Assembly (NCBI RefSeq): GCF_003058325.1
Contig: NZ_CP028843.1
Span: 3,779,501 to 3,843,500, forward strand
Source of the DNA: Methylobacterium currus
GTDB lineage: Bacteria; Pseudomonadota; Alphaproteobacteria; Rhizobiales; Beijerinckiaceae
Reading direction: 5' to 3'
DNA: 64,000 nt
Part shown: piece after piece, positions 50,300 through 58,175 of the stretch
Layout of the letters: every line of letters begins with the position of its first letter
Numbering within the stretch: the first letter of the stretch is position 1
Notes under the pieces: model-generated
What the model saw: only the letters and a program-made list of their open reading frames with translations
Database searches by the model: none
Told to the model about the DNA's origin: nothing
Position numbers and translations under genes: made by a program

Positions 50300-50824
50300 T
50301 CAGCGCAGGCGAAGGATGTCGTTGAGCTGCGAGCGGACGTAGTTCCCTCCGGCGCGGTGGCCGGCGTCGTAACCGGCAGCGTGCGCGTCAAGGGCCGCGA
50401 GTACCGCGGTCCGGCCAAGCCCGTGCGGGATCCGGAAGGCCGGCTCGTCCTCGACGCCCCGATAGACGTCGACCTTGAAGCACCCCCACGCCGGCGCCAG
50501 GGCGTAGGGCCTGCCATCCAGGCTGCCGATCTGCTCGATGTCGACGAGACCGGCCAGACGGGCCCTGTCGTGATCCAATCGGACCTTGGCGACGCAGATC
50601 TCGTTCGCGATGTTCGCGCCACCGGCCGCACGATCGAGGAGGCAGCGTAGGAGCGCCGCGCTCTCACCGACGCGAGCGGAAGCCAGAGCGACCTCAGAAA
50701 GCTCAGGCTCAGTCGCCGGCGGGCAGGCGTCAATCAAGTCCTGCAGGAGGGCGGCGATCTCGTCGTCCGGATGATCCACGAGGCTGAACGAGACGGTGGG
50801 CGTAGTGGGGGCGCGCGCGTTCAT
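50300..50824 (-). CDS. Hypothetical island protein
   Basis: 174 residues with acidic N-terminal half (HPDDEIAALLQDLIDACPPA) and a central region VGESAALLRCLLDRAAGG...ICVAKVRLDHDRARL. Secondary structure looks mostly helical. No recognised family. ATG at 50824 is used; a TTG five codons earlier is possible. Member of the leftward operon. Confidence 0.6.
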   Translation of the reverse strand: MNARAPTTPTVSFSLVDHPDDEIAALLQDLIDACPPATEPELSEVALASARVGESAALLRCLLDRAAGGANIANEICVAKVRLDHDRARLAGLVDIEQIGSLDGRPYALAPAWGCFKVDVYRGVEDEPAFRIPHGLGRTAVLAALDAHAAGYDAGHRAGGNYVRSQLNDILRLR

Positions 50825-50959
50825 GGGACTAGCTTTCAAGGGGGGAGATCGCCTGGGGTCGGACCCAGCACGGCAGAGGTCGGCAGCGCCAATCGGTCCC
50901 TAATAGTAGGTACTGATGAGATGGAATTCCGGAGGCAAAGTTGCCGCACCTTGGCGGTG

Positions 50960-51675
50960 TCAGCGCCAGTTGATCCGGACCGCCTGGCGCCTGAGTGCGC
51001 GGTACTCGACTAAGAGCTCCTCGAAGCGCGCTTGGAGCTCCTCCCGCAGGCGGATCCCTTCTTCGAGAAGGGGGTGATCCGCGAACTTAGGATGCGTCAC
51101 GAGGATTAGGCGCGCCGCGCCGCCGGCGCACCCTGACATCCGGAGACCCAACTGTTTCCCTGCGGCCAGGCCCTCAACCGGCTTCCCGGCTACGAAGAAG
51201 GGCCCTCGCGCCTCGGCGGCCAACCGGCGGGCGGCGATCACGGCCTCGGCGAAGTCGTCCACCAGCCGGCGCGGCCAGTCAGCGGCCGCGGCGGGGGCAG
51301 GCTTGGCCACCGCGGGAAGAAAGGGCGGCCGCGGGCGGCCTCCCCGCCGCCCTGGACTGCTTCGGGGGCCGGGGGTGCGTCCGGCAGCGGGGCTTCCGCG
51401 GAGGGAAGTGTCTTCAGCAGCGCGAGGGCCTCCACGCCCGCGGATGCCACGCCGCCGTGGATCTTTGTATAGACCCTCACGATCTCGACCGGCATACCAC
51501 GATGCTCGGCGGTGGGATCGCCCGGTTCGTGGAATGTCATGTAGCGGCCAAGGCCACAATCCGAGATGTATTTGTCTCTGAGCGATGCGCGCAGCGTCAC
51601 ATTGCCAGGGGCGCCGGCCACGGTGAATGCCTGCCCGCTGCGGAGAATTACTTCATCAGGTCTCGGGCTTCTCAC
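50960..51675 (-). pseudogene. Hypothetical island protein, frameshifted
   Basis: From GTG at 51675 the frame is protein-like (VILRSGQAFTVAGAPGNVTL, YMTFHEPGDPTAEHRGMPVE, IVRVYTKIHGGVASAGVEAL) up to about 51330. The text then continues in another frame (PPFLPAVAKPAPAAAADWPR, RLVDDFAEAVIAARRLAAEA) to the stop at 50960. A one-base indel near 51325-51335 joins them into about 238 residues. The start overlaps the stop of the preceding gene by 4 bases. Function unknown. Confidence 0.6.
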
Positions 51676-52526
51676 AGCAAGGCCTCCAGGGCGTCGGCGT
51701 CGTCCTCGGGGATCTCGGCGTGGATGCCGCGCTGGACGTCAAGCCGTGCTCTTAGCTCCCTCTCACGCAGCCTGTACGGGGCGTTCCTCAGGAAGCTCTC
51801 AAGACTATTGATCCATTCCTGGACCGCCCCTCGATCCAACCCCGCCGTGTGATGCGCCTCCCGTATCACCGGCGCGCATCCTGCGATGCGCTTGCCGAGC
51901 ATCAGAGCGGGGAGGAATGAAGGACGCCTCCTCAGTTGATGCGTCCACTGTCCCGGCACCACCGCGTCGGGATCCGCCTCCAGTATCGCAGCGACCAGAG
52001 CTGTGATCCGATCGTCCGCCTTGTCGCGAGCCTTGCGATTGAGAGTTGCGTTCAACTTCGCCAGCCGTGCCTGATACATGTCCTCGACGATCTGTTGCGT
52101 CGGTGGGAGGCCACGGATCTGACGCGCAAACTTGCCGAAGCCCTTCCCATCGACGATCCAGTATGGATCGCGGTGTACGAGCCGCCATCCGCGACCTTGG
52201 GGCCCATTCGGATTCTCGACGACAAGGCCGAGCCGGACGGCATGGTGAAGTAGCTCTCCGAGTTTCCTGGCGGCCGTAATCGGATACCGCATCATTTTCG
52301 CGGACTGCCGGACCCTCTCGAAGTGTGGAACCAAAACATCCCTGTGATCTATCCAGTCTTCCTCGTCGAATAAGTCGAGGATGTCCCGGTTCACGTAGGC
52401 ATTCCAGGCTGGCCAGGTCTGAGCCCCAAAACCTCCATGCGCGAAGCCGAGATCGAACGATTGCTCGATCTCCTTCTGCTTACTCTCCTGATCGTCGTGA
52501 GTAGTGGTCCTCGGATCCTCAACCAC
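51672..52526 (-). CDS. Hypothetical protein of the island operon
   Basis: 284 residues starting GTG at 52526, preceded by GGAGGA eight bases upstream and overlapping the end of the HTH gene by 8 bases. An N-terminal block resembling a winged-helix region (DHRDVLVPHFERVRQSAKMM, ITAARKLGELLHHAVRLGLV, GRGWRLVHRDPYWIV) is followed by a charged helical C-terminus (LRERELRARLDVQRGIHAEI). The position directly after a phage-type repressor gene suggests a regulatory or replication-initiation role, but I cannot name a family. Confidence 0.7.
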   Translation of the reverse strand: MVEDPRTTTHDDQESKQKEIEQSFDLGFAHGGFGAQTWPAWNAYVNRDILDLFDEEDWIDHRDVLVPHFERVRQSAKMMRYPITAARKLGELLHHAVRLGLVVENPNGPQGRGWRLVHRDPYWIVDGKGFGKFARQIRGLPPTQQIVEDMYQARLAKLNATLNRKARDKADDRITALVAAILEADPDAVVPGQWTHQLRRRPSFLPALMLGKRIAGCAPVIREAHHTAGLDRGAVQEWINSLESFLRNAPYRLRERELRARLDVQRGIHAEIPEDDADALEALL

Positions 52527-52743
52527 AGGCGCGATCCTCCAGCACGAGGGCCTTCCGCACGCCCACCGCGGCCAGCAAGGTCCGGGACGGCGCCTTCCGA
52601 CCGCCGAGCACTTGACCGAGGTCAGACGCGTTGACACCCGCCGCCGCCGCGAACGCGCGCTGCGTGCCAGCGGCGGCCACGCGCTCTCGCAGCAGCGCCA
52701 CAGCGTCCTCCTCCGTGACGAAGCGCGGCGTGGCCGCGCGCAT
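52519..52743 (-). CDS. Cro/cI-type helix-turn-helix regulator
   Basis: A 74-residue protein with an XRE-like HTH: VALLRERVAAAGTQRAFAAA, then AGVNASDLGQVLGGRKAPSR and ALLAAVG-type third helix. ATG at 52743 has GGAGGA upstream. It is the first gene of a leftward run of seven overlapping or adjacent genes and faces a divergent gene across a region with two palindromes, so it is the likely regulator of that switch. Confidence 0.82.
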   Translation of the reverse strand: MRAATPRFVTEEDAVALLRERVAAAGTQRAFAAAAGVNASDLGQVLGGRKAPSRTLLAAVGVRKALVLEDRACG

Positions 52744-52869
52744 AGGCAGAACTCCTCCGCTCATCGGATCCCCATTCGTTGGCTGTTGAGGCCATAGATT
52801 ACCCTTGAAGTCCGCATTTGCAAGTGCTCGGATACGCACATACGCAGAATGCCGAAGGCATCCGAAACG

Positions 52870-52886
52870 TTACAGATTTTCTGTAA
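52870..52886. promoter_or_regulatory. Operator-like palindrome 1
   Basis: TTACAG-ATTTT-CTGTAA, perfect 6-bp arms, 127 bases from the HTH start codon and 4 bases before a TTGACG hexamer. Good candidate binding site of the adjacent Cro/cI-type protein. Confidence 0.6.
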
Positions 52887-52916
52887 AGTTTTGACGGCTG
52901 GTTATCGGTGACGACA

Positions 52917-52931
52917 ACTGTTTGTAACAGT
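52917..52931. promoter_or_regulatory. Operator-like palindrome 2
   Basis: ACTGTT-TGT-AACAGT, perfect 6-bp arms. It shares CTGT/ACAG half-sites with palindrome 1, 30 bases to the left, as multiple operators of one repressor would. Confidence 0.6.
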
Positions 52932-52991
52932 GACAACACCCGCGCTCTGCGAAACCGACACCCTGAAATCCCTGGGCGCTGAAGCCGCCCT

Positions 52992-53840
52992 GTGAGCAAG
53001 TTTTACGAGACCCCGCCGCTTTCCCTGGGCCTGACGTGGACCGGCCATGGCCTCGGGCGCCGCTACGGGCATCAAATGAACCTGTGGACAGCCGAGGGAG
53101 ACGCGAGCGCGTTCTCCGCCGCCAGGAAGCGCGCCAAGCCCGAGCTGGAGGCCTGCGGCTATTCGTGGACCCGCCTGGCCGATCAGCGCCTAGTCCCATG
53201 CTTCTGGCAGCTCCCCGAGCCCGCCTCCGCCGAGCCGGCGCGCCAGGCCGTCGAGGCCGCGCTCGCCGCGGTGGCAGCCGAGAGCGCCGAGCGGGCCCGG
53301 CGCGAGGCAGAGCGCGTCGCCGCAGAGGTCGCAAGATGCGCCGCGCGCGCGATACCGATTCGCCGGGATCTCGCGGCGATCGTGGGATCTCGTGCATGGC
53401 AGCTGCGGCGGCAGCTCTCCGAGGCGGAGGCGCTCCTCGCGAGCGACGCCTGGCGCGAGTGGGACTGCGAGCGCGCCTCCAACCTCGTCACGACCGCAGT
53501 GGGCAACTCGACCCGCGCGGTCTCCCGCCTGGGCGCGCTGGCGCTCCCTCACTGGTACGAGCGCGCCGCTGATCCCGTGGTCCAGGCGGCGGCTCTCCAG
53601 GCCTGCCGGCACCTATCCGCCCTCGATCTGGACTGGGCGTCGGACCGCAATAGCTCCGGGTGGAGCCAGGCTACGTGCTGGTCGGGCCACGCCCTGTCCG
53701 AGCGAGCTTCGCTCGATCAGGGGGCGGCCGCGCACGCCCTCGCGATCCTACACGTGCATAGAAAACAGCTGACCGATTCGCAGCGTCTCGCGCTCTTTGA
53801 GGAGCCCGAATGGACCCCCGAACCGGCCCTCGCTCTCTAG
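52992..53840 (+). CDS. Hypothetical island protein with Ala/Arg/Glu helix
   Basis: 282 residues from GTG at 52992. After an N-terminal aromatic-rich part (FYETPPLSLGLTWTGHGLGR, YGHQMNLWTAEG) there is a long Ala/Arg/Glu-rich helix (about 75-120), then a mixed region with HWYERAADPVVQAAALQACR. I do not recognise the family. It is the first gene on the rightward side of the control region. Confidence 0.65.
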   Translation: MSKFYETPPLSLGLTWTGHGLGRRYGHQMNLWTAEGDASAFSAARKRAKPELEACGYSWTRLADQRLVPCFWQLPEPASAEPARQAVEAALAAVAAESAERARREAERVAAEVARCAARAIPIRRDLAAIVGSRAWQLRRQLSEAEALLASDAWREWDCERASNLVTTAVGNSTRAVSRLGALALPHWYERAADPVVQAAALQACRHLSALDLDWASDRNSSGWSQATCWSGHALSERASLDQGAAAHALAILHVHRKQLTDSQRLALFEEPEWTPEPALAL

Positions 53841-53927
53841 GCGAAGTTGAGGTTTGCAAAGTCTAAGAGTTTGCTTGTGAAGAGGCCGGGATGGAACCGG
53901 CTTCCATTAACTAACGGGGGCGGACAG

Positions 53928-54422
53928 ATGAAGTCGGCATTTGCGATCTTGGCGAGGATCATCGGCATGGGAGCCCGCCCGACTGCGGCGACGGTGGCCG
54001 TCGTCCAGGCAGCGCCGAGCCCAAGGCCGGCGCCGATCAAGGCGGCTGTGCCGTGCCCTCTCGCCGAGCTCGTCGCCGAGCACGCGCGCAAGGTCATCTT
54101 TTATCACGAGGACCGAAGCAAGATCAGCCCGCTGCCGCCAGTGCTGAAGAACTGGATCGACAGCCTCTCAACGCAGCAGCTGCTGGACGTAATCGGATCG
54201 AACAGCCAGGCTCTTCAGAAGCATATCGACGCCGGTCTTGCGGGCTCAACGTCTCTTGGCCCCTTCAGGCTGCCCGCCGTGCCGCCTCTGCCGCAGCGCG
54301 ACGGGCGTGGCGCCGGCGCCAGCGGCAAGGGCGGCAAGGGGGGCGGGCCGTCCCGTGTGAGCGAGCTCGCACAGATCCTGGAAGACGCCGGCTACGCGAT
54401 GAGCCACCGCCCCCGCTTCTGA
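53928..54422 (+). CDS. Orphan protein A of a related pair
   Basis: 164 residues: hydrophobic N-terminus (MKSAFAILARIIGMG), Ala/Pro linker, then a helical block CPLAELVAEHARKVIFYHED...LPPVLKNWIDSLSTQQLLDV...QALQKHIDAG, and a Gly-rich C-terminal part. The helical block resembles that of the next gene (LPxxLxxWxxxLxxQQ, then HI/HL), so the two are probably diverged copies. Function unknown. Confidence 0.65.
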   Translation: MKSAFAILARIIGMGARPTAATVAVVQAAPSPRPAPIKAAVPCPLAELVAEHARKVIFYHEDRSKISPLPPVLKNWIDSLSTQQLLDVIGSNSQALQKHIDAGLAGSTSLGPFRLPAVPPLPQRDGRGAGASGKGGKGGGPSRVSELAQILEDAGYAMSHRPRF

Positions 54423-54453
54423 GTATCAACCCCAAAGAATACGGAGATCATCG

Positions 54454-55266
54454 ATGGACAAGATCGCTGAAAGGATGAAGGCGGCTCGGGCGCTCATGGC
54501 GCTTCTGATGGCAATCGCGAAGATGATCATGAAGGCTATCCGCCGCCTGTTCGGCATTGTCGACGAGGGAGCCGACTTGATCTCGGCTGACATCCGCGCG
54601 GCGTGGAAGGGGTTCCGCACGGTGGACGAGGGCGTCGGCCGCGGCCTGGACGCGACGATCGGCAAGCCAAGGCTGGCACTCGCCCGGACCGCCGGCGGGG
54701 CGGCGGTCGGCGCGGCCGGCTTCGTCGGCCGGGTCCTCTGTGGCCTCCTTCCGCAGCGGCCTGCGAGCCCGTCGCAGCTGGCCGCCCAGGTCGCAGCGGC
54801 CGACACCGCCCGCACGCAGTCCTCGGCCCCGGCCTACTCGGTCGCCGCGCCCAGTGTCACCCTCGCTGACCTGCCGGTGCATCGCCTCCTGCAGAAGCAC
54901 GCCGGGACGTGTGCCGACCTGTCGGGCAAGAAGCTCGCTGCCCTGCGCGAGAAGGCCCCGTTGCCGGCGCATCTAGCTGGCTGGCTTGAGACGCTGGACG
55001 TCCACCAGCAGGTGCGCCTGGTGACGGCCTCGCCCGAGCAGGTCGAGCGCCACCTCGCGGCCCGCACGGACGCCGACCTCATCCCGGGTGTCCCCCGGTG
55101 CCCTCGGTCGACCGATCACCAGGCTCGCTTGCGGCAGGCCCTGGCCTCGATGCGGGTGCAGCCCGCCGCCGCCGCCGCGCTGCCCCGCGCCGTCGAAGAG
55201 ACCCCGGGACCTGGGCGCCACTGCGCCGGGCTGGAGGACGTGGATCTCGGCGCCTACGCCCGCTGA
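54454..55266 (+). CDS. Orphan protein B of a related pair
   Basis: 270 residues: amphipathic/hydrophobic N-terminus (ALMALLMAIAKMIMKAIRRL), a region with DEGADLISADIRAAWKGFRT, a Gly/Ala hydrophobic stretch, then the block LPVHRLLQKHAGTCADL...LPAHLAGWLETLDVHQQVRL...EQVERHLAART that matches protein A. It starts 31 bases after protein A and ends before a strong terminator, so both lie in one transcript. The N-terminus could associate with membrane. Confidence 0.65.
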   Translation: MDKIAERMKAARALMALLMAIAKMIMKAIRRLFGIVDEGADLISADIRAAWKGFRTVDEGVGRGLDATIGKPRLALARTAGGAAVGAAGFVGRVLCGLLPQRPASPSQLAAQVAAADTARTQSSAPAYSVAAPSVTLADLPVHRLLQKHAGTCADLSGKKLAALREKAPLPAHLAGWLETLDVHQQVRLVTASPEQVERHLAARTDADLIPGVPRCPRSTDHQARLRQALASMRVQPAAAAALPRAVEETPGPGRHCAGLEDVDLGAYAR

Positions 55267-55290
55267 GCCGGGCAGCAATCCAAACGAGAA

Positions 55291-55327
55291 GGGCCCGCCG
55301 GCATCCCCCGGCGGGCCCTTTGATTTG
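55291..55327 (+). terminator. Rho-independent terminator of the rightward block
   Basis: Stem GGGCCCGCCGG (55291-55301) with CCGGCGGGCCC (55308-55318), loop CATCCC, then TTTGATTTG. It is 25 bases downstream of protein B. Confidence 0.88.
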
Positions 55328-55343
55328 TGGAGACACCCTACGC

Positions 55344-55658
55344 TCAGATCAGCCCGTTGCGCTCCGCGTAGGAAACGATCGTCGCTTCCATCTGAGCTGC
55401 GTGAGCCCGGGCCGCGGCCAGATCTCGGCGCAAGCGGGCGTTCTCCGCGTCCAATGCGGCCGCGGCGTCGACAGCCTCCGCTTCGATCGCCCGGCTCTCC
55501 TCCAAGCGGATCTGGAGATCCGCGACCGCGCAGATCCCGTCCCGACGGCGGCGGGCCTCGGCTTCCCGATAGGAGGCGATCGACAGCTGGAGGGCCGAGA
55601 ACACGGTGGCCCCGCGCATGGCGACGTTGGAGGCCAAGTGGGCTGCGGGGTTCGACAT
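55344..55658 (-). CDS. Small coiled-coil hypothetical protein
   Basis: 104 residues starting ATG at 55658 with GGAGG five bases upstream. MSNPAAHLASNVAMRGATVF is followed by a long charged helix (LQIRLEESRAIEAEAVDAAA, ALDAENARLRRDLAAARAHA), predicted coiled coil. Such short proteins are common in phage regions; no family is recognised. It is convergent with the orphan pair. Confidence 0.65.
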   Translation of the reverse strand: MSNPAAHLASNVAMRGATVFSALQLSIASYREAEARRRRDGICAVADLQIRLEESRAIEAEAVDAAAALDAENARLRRDLAAARAHAAQMEATIVSYAERNGLI

Positions 55659-56006
55659 GGGGGCCTCCGGGGTGGCGTGGTGTGCCTCCAAGATGTGCCT
55701 GGCCGGCGTCCCGCCGCAAGAATCTCGGCAGCTTTTCCACAATCGACGGTTAAATCTCCCCTGGCCCCTTGTGCCTTGCCCGCTGCACTCATCCCGAGTG
55801 CACATCAACTCCACCTGCACTCCACATCACTCCACCGACCATCCCAGCGCCTTCACGCCACCCCTCGATACAAGCATCCCATCACGGCTGAACTTTCAGC
55901 CTCGCGCTCTTGCTCCCCCCGTTACTCCTAGGCTTTGAAACGCGAAACTCGAACTCAGCCTCACGCCGGGGTTGGTGGTTGCAGGGTCGAGGCCGAGGCT
56001 CGCGCC
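55659..56006. other. Gene-free island region with palindrome
   Basis: About 350 bases, pyrimidine-rich on the plus strand, no protein-like frame. It contains TGCACTC-ATCCC-GAGTGCA (55784-55802), a perfect 7-bp-arm palindrome followed by related TGCACTCC words, a possible operator for the genes on either side. Confidence 0.5.
55784..55802. promoter_or_regulatory. Operator-like palindrome 3
   Basis: TGCACTC, spacer ATCCC, GAGTGCA. Upstream of both the minus-strand coiled-coil gene and the plus-strand virion-like remnant. Half-site differs from palindromes 1 and 2, so another regulator would be involved. Confidence 0.4.
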
Positions 56007-56580
56007 ATGCTCAAGATCGACGTCACCATCGACCGCGCTGCCTTCAAACGCGATGCCGATTCGTACGTGGAGGGGCCCTTCACGGACGGCACGATCGGCG
56101 TCCTCAACGGGGCAGCCGAGGCCGGGCAGCGGGCCCTCGTGCAGTCGATGCCCGGGGTGTTCGACGAGCCCACGCCCTTCGCCCTGGACAGCGTCCGCGT
56201 CTACAAGGCCACCCGCCGCACGGACGAGGGGACGCCCTCGGCGCTCGTGTTCGTCACGGACGAGGCGGCCGCGTTCCTCGACGTGGAGATCACGGGCGGC
56301 GTCCGGCGCGCCGGGGACGCCGCACGACGCGCCTCGGGCCCCTCGTGCCGGGCCCGCGGCCCCCCGCGATCGCTTCGGCAGCCTGCCGCGGGGCTTCGTC
56401 GCCTCCGCCCTGCAGGAGCCCGACGTCGCGTGGGTGACGCTCAAGCCCGGGCAGCCGCCCGCGCTCGTGCGCAGGGCCCCGGGATGGCGCCTGGAAGTCC
56501 TCGCCTTAATCATCGAGGAGACGCACTACGAGGCAAGGTGGGATTTCTACGGGGTCCTGACCCGGGCGGTGGCCGCGTAG
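56007..56580 (+). pseudogene. Phage virion-assembly-like protein, frameshifted
   Basis: The N-terminal frame (MLKIDVTIDRAAFKRDADSY, then MPGVFDEPTPFALDSVRVYK ATRR and FVTDEAAAFLDVEITGGVRR) has the look of a phage tail/virion protein family in which a short helix is followed by V-F-D-x-P-T-P-x-x-x-x-S. Between about 56325 and 56375 the readable frame changes twice; the C-terminus (PRDRFGSLPRGFVASALQEP, LEVLALIIEETHYEARWDFY) ends at TAG 56578-56580. The joined product would be about 190 residues. This is the clearest phage structural remnant in the island. Confidence 0.6.
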
Positions 56581-56639
56581 GTGGGCAAAGCCTGGTCCAT
56601 GCAGGTGTTCGACACGTGACGTACATCACGTACGGCCCC

Positions 56640-56985
56640 TCAGACGAGGAACAGGAGCACCGCGCTCCTGAACCCCGCGAGGTCCGGGTTCGTGCGGATC
56701 GGTGCGGAGCCATTGAACTGGCTCGACCAGACGACCGCGTTGGTCCACGTCCGCCCACCGTCGAACGAGATCGGAACGCCGCCGCGGACCTGATAGGCCA
56801 AGCCGCCGATGTCGCCCGACGACAGCAGGGCCCCGAGGTGCGGGATCCCGAAAAGCGCCGCCGACCGGCCTGCCGAGTTGTCGCCATGCGTGGACAGCTT
56901 CTCCGAGTGCTCGCGAACTCCGTCGCGCAAGGCTTTCCGTCGTGCAGGGCCTGCAGGCTGCCGATGTTGTCGACGCACAAGGTCG
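56640..56985 (-). pseudogene. Remnant of a hypothetical phage-like protein
   Basis: The 3' part of a minus-strand gene: a frame with DNIGSLQALHDGKPCATEFA (about 56980-56910) continues in another frame as EHSEKLSTHGDNSAGRSAAL, GIPHLGALLSSGDIGGLAYQ and SFDGGRTWTNAVVWSSQFNG to a stop at 56640. The 5' end is missing. The beta-rich, Gly/Asn-rich text resembles tail or receptor-binding proteins, but no family can be named. Confidence 0.45.
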
Positions 56986-57299
56986 AAACTTAAGCAGCTT
57001 GACCGTGCGGACGGTTGCTTCCGATCCCCTTGAACGTCATTTGCCCGTGCTTCCAATCCACGCTGCTGACCCAAAGCGGTCCCGCGCGCGCTGTGTCAGG
57101 AATGTCTGCTTACGGGGGAATTTCTGACATTTGATTTCCCGACACGCTATCCTAACAAGAGTCAGCTTGTCGGGCTCTCGGATTGACCGCATTGGCCGTC
57201 CTCGTTCGGCGTTGTGAGGGAAACGGTCGTTTTGTTGACATCGGATGCTCTGGCGAGCACGAGCTCGCCAGGAGCAGATCTCTATTTGGCAGAGAAGAT

Positions 57300-58046
57300 T
57301 TAGAACTGGGACAAGCCGCCGTCGACCACGATCTCTATGCCAGTCACGTAGGAGCTGTCTTCACTGGCGAGGAACAGAGCGGCCCGCGCCACTTCGTCTG
57401 CTTCACCGAAGCGCTGTAGCGGCACCTGCCCCTCGACCCCTTCGGCGAAGGCCTTCAGCTCCTGCTCACTCAAGCCCATCTTGCTGGCAAAGGGCGTGCT
57501 GATCGGGCCGGGGCTGACGGCGTTGATCCGGATGCCGCGCGGCGCCAGCTCGGCGCCGAGCGTGCGAGCCAGCGAGCGCACCGCTGCTTTGGTGGCGGAC
57601 AGGATCGACAGGCCCGGTGTGCCCTTCGTGTTCAGGAAGGAGGTGGTCAGCACGATGCTGCCGCCTCTGGCGATCAGCGGCACCGCCTTCTGGATGGTGA
57701 GGAACAGGCCCTTGAAGTTGACCTCGAATTGTTCATCGAGATCGGCTTCCGTGACCGCCTCCAGGGGAGCGGCTCGGCCCAGGCCCGCATTGGCGAACAG
57801 CACGTCGACGCGGCCGTAGCGATCCTGCACCGCCTCGATCACACGATCGATCTCGCCAGGACGGCGCAGGTTGGCAGCCATGGCGAGGCCGTCCTCCCCC
57901 AGCTGCGTCTCGACCTGCTTCAATCGCTCCCGATCGGTTCCGATCACGACGACCTTGGCTCCCTCGCGCCGAAACAGCGTGACCGCGGCAAGACCAATGC
58001 CGGATGTACCGCCCGTAACGAGGGCGATCTTGTTGTTGAGCTTCAT
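57300..58046 (-). CDS. SDR-family oxidoreductase, atypical active site
   Basis: Short-chain dehydrogenase of 248 residues. The cofactor motif TGGTSGIG is at about 11-18, NAG at about 89-91, and the C-terminal SPGPISTP block is present. The catalytic motif YxxxK reads L-S-A-T-K here (GLSILSATKAAVRS): the Lys is kept but the Tyr is Leu. Activity as a classical dehydrogenase is therefore doubtful. It is divergent from a LysR regulator, which probably controls it. Confidence 0.88.
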   Translation of the reverse strand: MKLNNKIALVTGGTSGIGLAAVTLFRREGAKVVVIGTDRERLKQVETQLGEDGLAMAANLRRPGEIDRVIEAVQDRYGRVDVLFANAGLGRAAPLEAVTEADLDEQFEVNFKGLFLTIQKAVPLIARGGSIVLTTSFLNTKGTPGLSILSATKAAVRSLARTLGAELAPRGIRINAVSPGPISTPFASKMGLSEQELKAFAEGVEGQVPLQRFGEADEVARAALFLASEDSSYVTGIEIVVDGGLSQF

Positions 58047-58175
58047 GGGTCTTCTCCTGACTTTCGAAAACTCGGGAAAGTCGGAGCGCGCGATCCGTGA
58101 GGGCGACTATGGAGGCGGCAGCGGGGCGCCACAAACGGGATGATCTCGTCCGCCGATATAGATAATGTTTAGCGC
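58047..58175. promoter_or_regulatory. SDR/LysR divergent promoter region
   Basis: 129 bases between the two start codons. It holds an AT-rich block GATATAGATAATGTTTAGCG just before the LysR start, including a likely -10. LysR regulators normally bind such shared regions. Confidence 0.5.

Larger units (their letters stand above)
52744..52991. promoter_or_regulatory. Divergent control region of the island
   Basis: About 250 bases between the HTH gene (minus) and the rightward gene at 52992. It is lower in GC than the flanks and holds two palindromes (52870-52886 and 52917-52931) and TTGACG at 52891-52896, a possible -35 of the rightward promoter. The layout resembles the immunity region of temperate phages. 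Confidence 0.6.
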
